Positions 28,111 through 36,624 of a stretch of 64,000 bases of DNA are shown here, piece after piece. Each line of letters starts with the position of its first letter. Within the stretch, counting starts at the first letter, position 1. Where the stretch lies: the NCBI GenBank assembly GCA_902516345.1, contig CABXYJ010000001.1:62001-126000 (forward strand), read 5' to 3'. The translations under genes and the position numbers were made by a program. A model generated the notes under the pieces. The model made no database searches, had not been told where the DNA came from, and saw only the letters and a list, made by a program, of their open reading frames with translations. This DNA comes from an uncultured Pelagibacteraceae bacterium (GTDB taxonomy: Bacteria; Pseudomonadota; Alphaproteobacteria; Pelagibacterales; Pelagibacteraceae).

Positions 28111-29094
28111 ATGAAAGAACAATTAATAACAAAAAAAATTCTTAATTGGTATTATTTAAATAAAAGGCCATTACCATGGCGAAAAAATGTTACTTCTCAA
28201 AAAAAGCAGTATTACACTTTAGTAAGTGAGTTTATGCTGCAACAAACACAAGTTGTGACTGTAATTCCATATTTTAATCGTTTTATTAAAAAAATTCCAA
28301 ATTTAGAATCACTCTCAAAGATACGTGATAAAGAATTAATAAAGCTTTGGGAAGGTCTTGGTTATTATTCAAGGGCAAAAAATTTAAAAAAAACTGCACA
28401 ACATATAATAAAAACTTTCAAAGGACAGTTACCAAGGAATTTTGAAGATTTATTATCACTGCCGGGTATTGGAAATTATACTGCAAGTGCAATATTAGCT
28501 ATTGCTTTTAATAAACCATATATTCCATTAGATGGAAATATTGAAAGAGTTTTAAAAAGATATCTTTACTTAAAAAAAGATAGAGAAATTCAAAAAGATT
28601 ATATTGCACGAAAAAAATCAATTTTTGGTTTTTCATCGAAATCAAGTGATTATGCCCAAGCTTTGATGGAGTTAGGAGCTTTAGTTTGTAAGCCTAATAA
28701 TCCAATTTGTAATCAATGTCCGATTTCAAAAAATTGCAAATCTTACAAAAAGAAAGATTTCAATTTGAGAAAGATTCAGAGGCAAAACCAAGATAAATAT
28801 TTTATTTTAAAAGTTTATAAAAAAAATCAAAGATACTTATTAATAAAAAACAGGAAGTTTAAATTTTTAAAAAATTTATCGATATTTCCTATGATAGAAT
28901 TAAAAAATCCAGAAAATTTTAACGAAAATTTAAGTTTGAAAATGTCTAATATGAATATGAACATAAAAATTCAATTTTCAAAAGATGATCAAAAGTTTCC
29001 ATCATCTTATTGGGTGGACAAAAAAAAATTGAGTAGTTATATGTTGCCATCGTTTACAAAAAAAATTGTTAAATATTTAGAAAATAATCAATGA
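28111..29094 (+). CDS. mutY: A/G-specific adenine DNA glycosylase
   Basis: MutY removes adenine mispaired with 8-oxoguanine. From the ATG at 28111 it has 327 residues: catalytic Glu in SEFMLQQTQV near residue 37, the helix-hairpin-helix LPGIGNYTASAILAIAF near 112-128 and the catalytic Asp in PLDGNIERVLKR, then the iron-sulfur cysteines CKPNNPICNQCPISKNC near 190-206. The C-terminal NUDIX-like domain that reads 8-oxoguanine is present but divergent. The ORF-track start at 28066 lies inside dciA and is unlikely. Confidence 0.95.
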   Translation: MKEQLITKKILNWYYLNKRPLPWRKNVTSQKKQYYTLVSEFMLQQTQVVTVIPYFNRFIKKIPNLESLSKIRDKELIKLWEGLGYYSRAKNLKKTAQHIIKTFKGQLPRNFEDLLSLPGIGNYTASAILAIAFNKPYIPLDGNIERVLKRYLYLKKDREIQKDYIARKKSIFGFSSKSSDYAQALMELGALVCKPNNPICNQCPISKNCKSYKKKDFNLRKIQRQNQDKYFILKVYKKNQRYLLIKNRKFKFLKNLSIFPMIELKNPENFNENLSLKMSNMNMNIKIQFSKDDQKFPSSYWVDKKKLSSYMLPSFTKKIVKYLENNQ

Positions 29095-30233
29095 AAAAAG
29101 TCGCTATTATTGGAGCAGGTATTTCAGGATTATTTATTGCTAACCTATTTAAAAAAAATTCAAATTACCGAGTTACAATTTACGAAAAGAATAATTCACT
29201 AGATTTAGATGAGGGTTACGGAATTCAGTTATCAGTAAATAGTGTAAAACTTTTAAATCAAATTGGATTTGACAAATTTAAAGATGATAAAAAATTCAAT
29301 CCCACCAAAATAAATTTTTACTCTATTAAAAGCCTAGAAAAGATATGTGATTTAGATATTTCTGACTTCAACTCAGATGATATTAAGTACACTACTTTAA
29401 AAAGATCTGATTTAATAAATTTCTTAAAATCAGATATAGAAGACTTAATTAAAACAAGTCATAGTATCTCAAAGATAGATCAAGAAAACCAAGTAATCAA
29501 AATTAGTTTTGAAAATGATGAAACTTTTGAATGTGATCATCTGATTATTTCTGATGGAGTTTTTTCAAAAAGTAAGAGTCTTGTCTCAAAAAATAAAACG
29601 CAACCTAAATATAATGATACACTGGCTATTAGGGGAACAATTCCTTATTTTTTAGATTTTGTTGATAAAAAAAATATTTCATTACATTTAGGATCAAATT
29701 TTCATCACGTAATTTATCCAGTAACTCAAAAAGGTAATTTAAATTTTATAGCAATAATGAAATATAATCTTACTGAAAATGAGCAAAAAAATTATTCATT
29801 ATTTACTGATCCTGACTTTATTAAAAAAATTTTAAGAAATGTTCCTCAAGAAAGTAAGAAATTTTTGAATGAAATTAAGGAATTAAAAATATTCCCTATA
29901 TTTGTAAGTGATGATTTTTTCAAAATTGATAATAATAAAATTCATTTAATTGGTGATGCTTTCTTTGCTTTTCCTCCATCATTTGCTCAAGGTGCGTCTC
30001 AATCTATAGAAGGAGCTTTTGAACTATTCAAAAGTATAGAAAATAATACAGAAATTGATTTTTTTAAAAGTAGAGTATACAAAACAAAAATGGTTAATAA
30101 CAGATCGAAATTTAATGAGTTTGTTTTTCATTTATCTAATCCTTTGACAAAGTTGTTTAGAAATATTTTCTTAAAAAAATTAGTAAAAAATAAAAAATTT
30201 TTAGAAAGTTATTTAGGAAAAATTTATAGATAA
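29091..30233 (+). CDS. FAD-dependent aromatic-ring-type monooxygenase
   Basis: The 380-residue flavoprotein shows the three class A monooxygenase motifs: GAGISGLFIANLFKK (residues 7-21), a central DHLIISDGVFS (the DG motif) near 153, and LIGDAFFAFPPSFAQGAS near 286-303. The family includes UbiH/UbiF-like ubiquinone hydroxylases and salicylate-type hydroxylases. It is not close enough by eye to name the substrate; ubiquinone hydroxylation is one candidate given the genome's pathway. It overlaps mutY by 4 bp (ATGA). Confidence 0.8.
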   Translation: MKKVAIIGAGISGLFIANLFKKNSNYRVTIYEKNNSLDLDEGYGIQLSVNSVKLLNQIGFDKFKDDKKFNPTKINFYSIKSLEKICDLDISDFNSDDIKYTTLKRSDLINFLKSDIEDLIKTSHSISKIDQENQVIKISFENDETFECDHLIISDGVFSKSKSLVSKNKTQPKYNDTLAIRGTIPYFLDFVDKKNISLHLGSNFHHVIYPVTQKGNLNFIAIMKYNLTENEQKNYSLFTDPDFIKKILRNVPQESKKFLNEIKELKIFPIFVSDDFFKIDNNKIHLIGDAFFAFPPSFAQGASQSIEGAFELFKSIENNTEIDFFKSRVYKTKMVNNRSKFNEFVFHLSNPLTKLFRNIFLKKLVKNKKFLESYLGKIYR

Positions 30234-30239
30234 ATTGGG

Positions 30240-31310
30240 TTAACTTTTATGAAAAAACTTTTGTCTTAAGTTGTCTATTGGTACAAAATTACCCTCTAAT
30301 TTACAATGCCAATAAGTCCATCCATTACAGCTTTCCGCACCTAAAATTGTGGCTGCTACCTTATGAATTGAACCTTCAGTTTTTGCGTGTTTGATACTTC
30401 CATCAGCCATAATTTTCGCACTAATTCTCCTTTTATTGTCGAAAATGGTTGTACCAGGTTGAATTATTCCTAATTCTACTAATGAACCAAAAGGTATTCT
30501 GGGTTTTGATCTATTATTTTGTAGAGTATCTAAATAATCATCTTCAATAGGTTTAATTTTCTCTAATCTTTGTTTAGCTGCCTTAAAATAAGTTATTTCC
30601 TTTTCAATTCCAAAATAATTTCTCCCCAATTTTTTTGCTACTGCAGTTGTTGTTCCCGTACCTAAAAAGGGATCTAAAACTAAATCATTTTTATTAGTAG
30701 TTGCTAATAAAATTCTATGAAGTAAAGCCTCTGGTTTTTGAGTAGAATGTACTTTTTTTCCATTTTCTTTAAGTCTCTCAGATCCGTTGCAAATTGGTAA
30801 TTCCCAATTTGATCTCATTTGTAAATCATCATTTAAACATTTGAGAGATTGATAATTAAAAGTGTATTTTGATTTTTCCGATTTAGATGCCCAAATTAAA
30901 GTTTCGTGAGCATTAGCAAAACGTGTTCCTCTAAAATTTGGCATTGGATTTTTTTTATTCCAAATAACATCATTTAAAATCCAAAAACCTAAATTTTGAA
31001 TTACTGTTCCAACTCTAAAAATATTGTGATAACTTCCAATTACCCATATAGCTCCATTTTTTTTTAATATTCTTTTACACTCATTCAGCCAAGAATATGT
31101 AAAATCGTCGTATTTTTTAAAATTTTCAAATTTGTCCCACTTATCATTTACAGCACTTACTTTAGATCTATCAGGTCTTATAAGTTCATTTCTTAATTGT
31201 AAATTATATGGTGGGTCAGCAAAAATTAGATCAAAAGTCTCGTCAGGAATTTTTTTAAGTTCCTCTAGACTATCTCCATTAATCAATTTATTCTTAAGGT
31301 TAAAAATCAT
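30240..31310 (-). CDS. ccrM: CcrM-type adenine methyltransferase (GANTC), orphan
   Basis: CcrM methylates the adenine of GANTC and times the cell cycle in alphaproteobacteria. The 356-residue protein fits CcrM length. It has the beta-class order: catalytic DPPYNLQ near residue 32, then the SAM motif DPFLGTGTTTAVAKKLGRN near residue 214, and the C-terminal RAMA domain (FGSLVELGIIQPGTTIF and ESCNGWTYWHC) that reads DNA. There is no restriction enzyme nearby, so it is solitary. The GANTC specificity is inferred from the family and C-terminal domain. Its promoter carries two GANTC sites (see separate entry). Confidence 0.93.
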   Translation of the reverse strand: MIFNLKNKLINGDSLEELKKIPDETFDLIFADPPYNLQLRNELIRPDRSKVSAVNDKWDKFENFKKYDDFTYSWLNECKRILKKNGAIWVIGSYHNIFRVGTVIQNLGFWILNDVIWNKKNPMPNFRGTRFANAHETLIWASKSEKSKYTFNYQSLKCLNDDLQMRSNWELPICNGSERLKENGKKVHSTQKPEALLHRILLATTNKNDLVLDPFLGTGTTTAVAKKLGRNYFGIEKEITYFKAAKQRLEKIKPIEDDYLDTLQNNRSKPRIPFGSLVELGIIQPGTTIFDNKRRISAKIMADGSIKHAKTEGSIHKVAATILGAESCNGWTYWHCKLEGNFVPIDNLRQKFFHKS

Positions 31311-31323
31311 TTTAAAAAAATAA

Positions 31324-31352
31324 ATTAGACTCTAAAAAGATTCTTGGGTCAA
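31324..31352 (-). promoter_or_regulatory. Predicted ccrM promoter with two embedded GANTC sites
   Basis: On the minus strand TTGACC (31352-31347) and TCTAAT (31329-31324) are 17 bp apart, a good -35/-10 pair whose start point would be only about 7 bp before the ccrM ATG. One GANTC (31339-31343) lies in the spacer and a second (31328-31332) overlaps the edge of the -10. Methylation by CcrM could thus change promoter activity, as known for ccrM of Caulobacter; here it is an inference. Confidence 0.55.
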
Positions 31353-31417
31353 CCTAGGATTGAATTATAAAGTGCTGATTTGTGTAATTATTTTAAGAGA
31401 TTACAATATATAGTGTT

Positions 31418-31984
31418 TTACTTTGAGCAGATTTTATTAATTGGTGAAAAAGTTTTCCTATGATGAATAGTAATACCAAGTTTTTTTAAAGCTTCTAGGT
31501 GTTGTTTCGTTCCATAACCACAATTTTTTTTCCATCCATATCTTCTAAATTTTTTATCTAACTTTGCTACAAATCTATCACGAGTTACCTTTGCAATTAT
31601 TGATGCTGCTGATATTGATGGTATTTTTTGATCACCTTTTATTATTTGTTTGAGACGATAGTTTCTTAATTTAGGTAGTTTATTTCCATCAATCAGAGTT
31701 AAAGAAGGTTTTTTTTTTAGTTTTTTAATGGCTCTTCTCATAGCTAATAAACTTGCATTTAAAATATTTACTTTTTCTATCTCTTTTACAGAAGCTTTAC
31801 CGATTGCCCATATAGAATTTTTTTTAATATATTTTGCTAAAATTTCTCTTTTTTTTTTTGATAAACTTTTTGAATCTTTAAGTATTTTTGAATTTATCGA
31901 TTTATTTAAAATAACAGCTGCTGCATAAACTGGTCCAATTAAACTACCTCTACCAACTTCGTCTACACCTGCAATAATTTTCAT
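31418..31984 (-). CDS. rnhB: Ribonuclease HII
   Basis: RNase HII excises ribonucleotides from DNA. In 188 residues the signature GVDEVGRGSLIGPVYAAAVIL (residues 5-25) gives the catalytic Asp-Glu, DGN near residue 97 the third acid, and SAASIIAKVTRDR near 124-136 the conserved SIxAKVxRD helix. It shares one base with the UDG stop and is upstream of ccrM by 107 bp. The gene is standard. Confidence 0.96.
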   Translation of the reverse strand: MKIIAGVDEVGRGSLIGPVYAAAVILNKSINSKILKDSKSLSKKKREILAKYIKKNSIWAIGKASVKEIEKVNILNASLLAMRRAIKKLKKKPSLTLIDGNKLPKLRNYRLKQIIKGDQKIPSISAASIIAKVTRDRFVAKLDKKFRRYGWKKNCGYGTKQHLEALKKLGITIHHRKTFSPINKICSK

Positions 31985-32697
31985 TATTTTAAATCTAAGT
32001 CTTTTATTTTCTGTCTTATTTTTTTAAGATCCTCCCATGAATATTTCTTATTTTCAGGAAATCTAATTAAATAAGAAGGGCTATAGGTAATGATAAGTGG
32101 AACAGTTTTATCTTTAATAATAATTTCTTTCCATTTGCCTCTTTCGTCAGAAATTTTTCCATAAAAGTTTGTTACAGCCTGAGTTGCAGTGGCTCCCATC
32201 AAAATTATAACTTTTGGATCGATTATTGAAATATGATCTTTTAAAAATGTTGAATATCTCTTGATTTCATTTGAGGTAGGTTTTCTATCGTTTGGAGGTC
32301 TAAAATTTATCGTATACGCTATGTAAACTTTATCGCGGTATAAATTAATTGCATTCAACATTTTATTTAATAAAGCTCCATGATCTCCTTGAAAAGTTAA
32401 ACCAGATTTTTCCTCAATTTCACCAGGAGCCTCTCCAATGAACATTACTGGACTATTGATATCCCCATCTCCAAGTATTAGATCTTTTGATTTATTTTTT
32501 AAATTACAATCTTCAATTGAATCAATATCCCTCTTTAATTGTGATAATCGATCAATTTTAAACAAATTACTATTTAAATTATTGTTAACTGTTTTTAATC
32601 TATTTCTGGGTTTATTTAAAAATTTAAAATCAGGCTCAATTAAATCTATTAATTCTTGAACATATTTAGCATTTTGATTTAAAGTTCTTTTAGTCAT
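31984..32697 (-). CDS. Family-4-like uracil-DNA glycosylase, iron-sulfur cysteines lost
   Basis: The 237-residue protein has the family 4 layout: motif A VMFIGEAPGEIEEKSGLTFQ with GEAPG at residues 88-92, GALLNKML, the RPP region NFRPPNDRKP, and a late YSPSYLIRFP. It should remove uracil from DNA. However, family 4 enzymes hold a [4Fe-4S] cluster by four cysteines: here only Cys64 remains, CRPP is FRPP and the later Cys is Ser. The usual late motif HPSxLLR reads SPSYLIR, so a key histidine is also gone. It may be an active cluster-free variant or have another DNA task. Divergent from the TPR gene by 11 bp. Confidence 0.8.
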   Translation of the reverse strand: MTKRTLNQNAKYVQELIDLIEPDFKFLNKPRNRLKTVNNNLNSNLFKIDRLSQLKRDIDSIEDCNLKNKSKDLILGDGDINSPVMFIGEAPGEIEEKSGLTFQGDHGALLNKMLNAINLYRDKVYIAYTINFRPPNDRKPTSNEIKRYSTFLKDHISIIDPKVIILMGATATQAVTNFYGKISDERGKWKEIIIKDKTVPLIITYSPSYLIRFPENKKYSWEDLKKIRQKIKDLDLK

Positions 32698-32708
32698 ATT
32701 GTGTAAAA

Positions 32709-34394
32709 ATGTTTTTCAAAAGAATTATTTTTTTTTTAATACTTGGAGTATTCTATCAAAACCCATTACATTCTAAAAGTAATAGTTTAAATGATTTTGA
32801 TGGTAATAATTTATCAAAATATTTTTCTGGAATTGTAGCATTAGAAAATAAAGATAATACTAAAGCTCTACAATTTTTAAGTTCATCTAAAATTTTACTA
32901 AATAAACATAATCCTTATTTAAAAAAATACGTATACTCTTTAGTATTAGAAGATAAAGTTTCACAAGCAATAAATGTTGTTAAAAGAAATCTATATAAAG
33001 AAAATTCTGACTTTTTAGAAGCACATCTATTGCTAATTTTAGATAGTTTAAAAAAAGGACAATTCAATAAAGCCTATGATTATTCTATTAAAGCCATTAA
33101 TTCACCAATTAATGATAAATTTAATTTAGCTATAATCAAAATCTTGAAACAGTATATATATGTTTTTAAGGAAAAAAAATTCTTAAAAAATAAAGAGGAT
33201 TTTGGTAAACTTTCTAATATCTCAGAAACTTTTCAAAAGTGTTATTTAGCTGATAAAAATACTGATTTATATTTTAACAATTTGATTAGTGACTCAGAGG
33301 GAGATTATTCGAGATATTATTTTTTTTATATTAGTTACTTAGTTCAAAATAATAGATTAGCCGAAGCACAAAAATTATTCGACAGTATAGAGTACATTAA
33401 TAGCACTTTATTATTATCACAAGGCAAAAGTTGGCTAGACAATGGGAATGAAGAAAAATTTACTAAATTTTTTTCGTGTGAAAATCATGATGATATTATT
33501 AGTGAGTTTTTCTTTTTAATTTCAAATCTTTATTCATCCCAAGATGATTTTGATAAATCAAATTTTTTTCTCAATCTTTCAAATTTTTCAAATCCAAAGT
33601 TTATTTTTAATTTATCATTAGTTGTTGAAAACCAATACTTGAATGGAGAGTTCAAAAAAGCAAAAAAAAATTTAAAAAAATTTAAAAAAGATAATCTTTT
33701 TTACTACTGGTATAGAGTTAAGAAAGAAGCTTTAATTATTGATGATGAAGAGGGTTTAAAAAAATCTTTACAATATATTGAGTCTGAATTTAAAAAAATC
33801 GATGATCCAAATAATAAAATGTTATTTGATATTGCAAATTTTTTTAAAAATTCAAAAGAGTATCAACAGGCAATAGATTATTACACAATATTAATAAATA
33901 AATTTAATGATAATTTAGAAATCAAGGCAGATCTTCTTTACAGAAGGGGAGGAAGTTATGAAAGAATAGGTAAATATGAAACTGCTGATAAAGATTTTTT
34001 GTATTCATTAAAGTTAGATCCGAATGATGCATATGTTTTAAATTATTTAGCTTACTCTTGGTTGGAGAGGAATTATAAAATAGATAATGCAATTGAAATG
34101 CTTGAAAAGGCATACTCAATTGAAAATGATGATCCTTACATAATAGACTCTATTGGATGGGCTTATTATTTGACTAAGGATTACTCTAAAGCGGAAAAAT
34201 TTTTAAAGAGGGCAGTTTTACTTATGCCAGATGACCCGATAGTAAATGATCATTATGGGGATATTTTGTGGAAATTAAATAGGAAAATTCAGGCAAGATA
34301 TTTTTGGTCAAATGTTCTCAAAATGGAAGATGCAGAAAAAAAAATTATAAAAAGCATAAATAAAAAAATGATCGATGGACCTCAAAATTCATAG
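32709..34394 (+). CDS. TPR-repeat protein with signal peptide
   Basis: The 561-residue protein begins with a signal peptide (MFFKRIIFFLILGVFYQNPLHS) and ends with several tetratricopeptide repeats between about residues 380 and 545 (for example YRRGGSYERIGKYETADKDF, IDSIGWAYYLTKDYSKAEKF). The N-terminal half is helical and lysine-rich with poorer repeats. It is probably a periplasmic or membrane-attached scaffold; the same gene type precedes ispE in many alphaproteobacteria, but its function is unknown. Stop and ispE start are contiguous. Confidence 0.82.
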   Translation: MFFKRIIFFLILGVFYQNPLHSKSNSLNDFDGNNLSKYFSGIVALENKDNTKALQFLSSSKILLNKHNPYLKKYVYSLVLEDKVSQAINVVKRNLYKENSDFLEAHLLLILDSLKKGQFNKAYDYSIKAINSPINDKFNLAIIKILKQYIYVFKEKKFLKNKEDFGKLSNISETFQKCYLADKNTDLYFNNLISDSEGDYSRYYFFYISYLVQNNRLAEAQKLFDSIEYINSTLLLSQGKSWLDNGNEEKFTKFFSCENHDDIISEFFFLISNLYSSQDDFDKSNFFLNLSNFSNPKFIFNLSLVVENQYLNGEFKKAKKNLKKFKKDNLFYYWYRVKKEALIIDDEEGLKKSLQYIESEFKKIDDPNNKMLFDIANFFKNSKEYQQAIDYYTILINKFNDNLEIKADLLYRRGGSYERIGKYETADKDFLYSLKLDPNDAYVLNYLAYSWLERNYKIDNAIEMLEKAYSIENDDPYIIDSIGWAYYLTKDYSKAEKFLKRAVLLMPDDPIVNDHYGDILWKLNRKIQARYFWSNVLKMEDAEKKIIKSINKKMIDGPQNS

Positions 34395-35240
34395 ATGAAT
34401 ATTTATAAGATTAAATCGTATGCAAAAATAAATTTATCTTTAAATATTACTGGTAAGAAATCTAATTTACACCAGATTGAGACATTAGTAGCTTTTGTGA
34501 ATTTATATGATGAGATTCAGATTAAAATTATAAACTCAAAAAAAAATAATATCCATTTTGTTGGTGAGTTTTCGAAAGAAATAAGTAAAAAAAATACAAT
34601 TTATCGACTTCTTGAAATCTTGGAAAAATTAAAAATTCTAAACAATGTAAAATTTGAAATAAAAGTAAATAAAAAAATTCCTAACAAAGCTGGTTTAGGT
34701 GGTGGTTCAATGAATGCTGCAAGTATTTTAAAATTTTTGATAGAAAAAAGGTTTATTTTTTTGGATAAAAAACAAATTATGACTATTTCAAGAAAAATTG
34801 GCTCAGATGTTCCGCTTGGTTTAAATCTAGCAAATTCTATTTTAACATCAAATAATAACATTAAGTATTATAAAAAGTTGAAGACATTTTACACTTTAAT
34901 TGTAAAACCTAACTTTGGATGCTCGACTAAAGAGATTTTTTCAAAAGTAACGAAGTTTCATAAACCAAAAATAAAAAAACCGAATAAAAAGATGTTTAAT
35001 TTAGATTATCTAAAAAAATTAGATAATAATTTGGAGGAAATAGCACTATCAAAATATTCTGAATTAAGATCTATTAAATTATATTTAGAAGCTTTGAATG
35101 AACCAGTCTTTGTCAGGATGACAGGATCAGGATCAGCAATAGTTGCTTATTTTAAATCTATAAAAAGATGCTTAAGTGCGAAAAAAAAGTTCAATAAAAA
35201 ATATAGAAATTACTGGTGTATAGCATCAAAAACTATATAA
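34395..35240 (+). CDS. ispE: 4-diphosphocytidyl-2-C-methyl-D-erythritol kinase
   Basis: IspE is the ATP-dependent fourth step of the MEP isoprenoid pathway. The 281-residue GHMP kinase opens with IKSYAKINLSLNITGK, has the ATP motif PNKAGLGGGSMNAA near residues 94-107, and the C-terminal MTGSGSAIVAYF near 239-250. It follows the TPR gene without a gap, and tRNA-Gln follows 32 bp later. With ispH at 17 kb it supports a MEP route supplying carotenoid and quinone precursors. Confidence 0.95.
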   Translation: MNIYKIKSYAKINLSLNITGKKSNLHQIETLVAFVNLYDEIQIKIINSKKNNIHFVGEFSKEISKKNTIYRLLEILEKLKILNNVKFEIKVNKKIPNKAGLGGGSMNAASILKFLIEKRFIFLDKKQIMTISRKIGSDVPLGLNLANSILTSNNNIKYYKKLKTFYTLIVKPNFGCSTKEIFSKVTKFHKPKIKKPNKKMFNLDYLKKLDNNLEEIALSKYSELRSIKLYLEALNEPVFVRMTGSGSAIVAYFKSIKRCLSAKKKFNKKYRNYWCIASKTI

Positions 35241-35272
35241 ATTCTTTTTTTTTGTGTTATACGAGTTAATAT

Positions 35273-35346
35273 TGGGGCGTAGCCAAGCGGTAAGGCACGG
35301 GTTTTTGGTACCTGCATCCTAGGTTCGAATCCTAGCGCCCCAGCCA
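35273..35346 (+). tRNA. tRNA-Gln (anticodon UUG), CCA encoded
   Basis: The 74 bp fold as a complete tRNA: acceptor stem TGGGGCG/CGCCCCA, D arm GCCAAGCGGTAAGGC, anticodon arm CGGGT-TTTTGGT-ACCTG with UUG, and T arm CCTAGGTTCGAATCCTAGG-type with GTTCGAATC. It closely resembles enterobacterial tRNA-Gln by memory. CCA is genomically encoded (35344-35346). It lies between ispE and cca on the same strand; only 3 bp separate its end from the cca start codon. Confidence 0.97.
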
Positions 35347-35349
35347 ATT

Positions 35350-36624
35350 ATGATTAAATTTTTAGATAAATTTTTTTTACGATCAGATAATCTTAATTAT
35401 TTATCCAAAAGTATAAGAGAGCTTACAAACAATACTGAGGCTTACAAAATCTTTGATGCAATAAATTCTTACTCTGAAAAAAGTGAAATACGGTACGTTG
35501 GTGGATGTATTAGAAAAATTATAAATAACGAAAAAGTTGACGATATTGATTTAGCGTCAAATTTAGAACCACAACAAGTATGTGAAGCTTTAAAAAAAAA
35601 AAATATTTCGTATTTTGAAACAGGTATAAAGCATGGAACAATAACTGCTGTCATTAATAAAAGAAAATTTGAAATTACCTCTCTAAGAAAAGATATTTCT
35701 ACCGATGGAAGACATGCAATTGTGAAATTTACTGATAATTGGAAAGAAGATGCACTAAGAAGAGATTTTACTATAAATTCAATTTATTCTGATAGGGATG
35801 GTAATTTATTTGATCCGTTTAATGGTAAAAGAGATATTGAGAATGGGATCATTAATTTTGTTGGAGATGCCGATAAAAGAATAAAAGAGGATTATCTCAG
35901 AATTTTAAGATATGTTAGATTTTTTTTAAATTACTCCAAAAAACCACATAATTTAGAACTCATAAGAAAATTAAAAATAAATATTGATGGTGTATCAAAA
36001 TTGTCAAAAGAAAGATTGTTAATGGAATTGAAGAAAATAATTCGATTAGAAACCTTAGAAAAACTTAATAAAGATAATATTTCTGCTGATTTGATTTTAA
36101 TTATTTTTCCTGAGCTTAAAAATATTAAAGTGTTTTCAAAATTAAATCAAAGTAAAAAAGATTTATTAAAACAAAAAAATTTTATTTTTCTAATTTCCCT
36201 ACTAATTATAGATAAAACCGACAATACTGAATATTTTTTTTATAGGTTTAATTTATCTAAAAAAGATCAAAAAAGAATTAGTATCATAGATAATTTTTAT
36301 AAAGATATGAAAAAAAAATCCCTCTTTACAGAGATAAATTTAAATAGAATTTTTTATTATCATGGAAAACAGGCAATTAATGATATTTTACATTTTGAAA
36401 TAATAATGTCTCAGAAATCAAATAAAAAAATAATTGATTTGAACAAAATGTTTTTAAACAAAACACATCCAGTTATACCAGTTAGTGCAGAAGTGCTAAT
36501 GAAGAAGTATAAAATACCTGAAGGTAAACAGATTGGTAAAAAACTAAGAATGATTGAGGAAAAATGGATAGAAAACAATTTTCAAATTTCAGACATTCAG
36601 GTTGAAAATATTGTTAATAATTAA
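35350..36624 (+). CDS. cca: CCA tRNA nucleotidyltransferase / poly(A) polymerase family
   Basis: Class II nucleotidyltransferase that repairs or adds the 3' CCA of tRNAs. In 424 residues: the nucleotide-transfer motif YVGGCIRKIINNEKVDDIDLA near residues 47-67 with the metal aspartates in DDID, REDxT-like RRDFTINSIYSDRDGN near residues 138-153, and the RNA-binding helical region with ILRYVRFF. The alphaproteobacterial enzyme is usually annotated as CCA-adding. Its start codon lies 3 bp downstream of tRNA-Gln, and its last 4 bp overlap the convergent greA. Confidence 0.93.
   Translation: MIKFLDKFFLRSDNLNYLSKSIRELTNNTEAYKIFDAINSYSEKSEIRYVGGCIRKIINNEKVDDIDLASNLEPQQVCEALKKKNISYFETGIKHGTITAVINKRKFEITSLRKDISTDGRHAIVKFTDNWKEDALRRDFTINSIYSDRDGNLFDPFNGKRDIENGIINFVGDADKRIKEDYLRILRYVRFFLNYSKKPHNLELIRKLKINIDGVSKLSKERLLMELKKIIRLETLEKLNKDNISADLILIIFPELKNIKVFSKLNQSKKDLLKQKNFIFLISLLIIDKTDNTEYFFYRFNLSKKDQKRISIIDNFYKDMKKKSLFTEINLNRIFYYHGKQAINDILHFEIIMSQKSNKKIIDLNKMFLNKTHPVIPVSAEVLMKKYKIPEGKQIGKKLRMIEEKWIENNFQISDIQVENIVNN

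Noticed and set aside
30240-31310. CcrM as part of a restriction-modification or defence system
   Set aside because: No endonuclease or mobile genes nearby; the C-terminal RAMA domain and position near rnhB/mutY match the solitary cell-cycle methylase.
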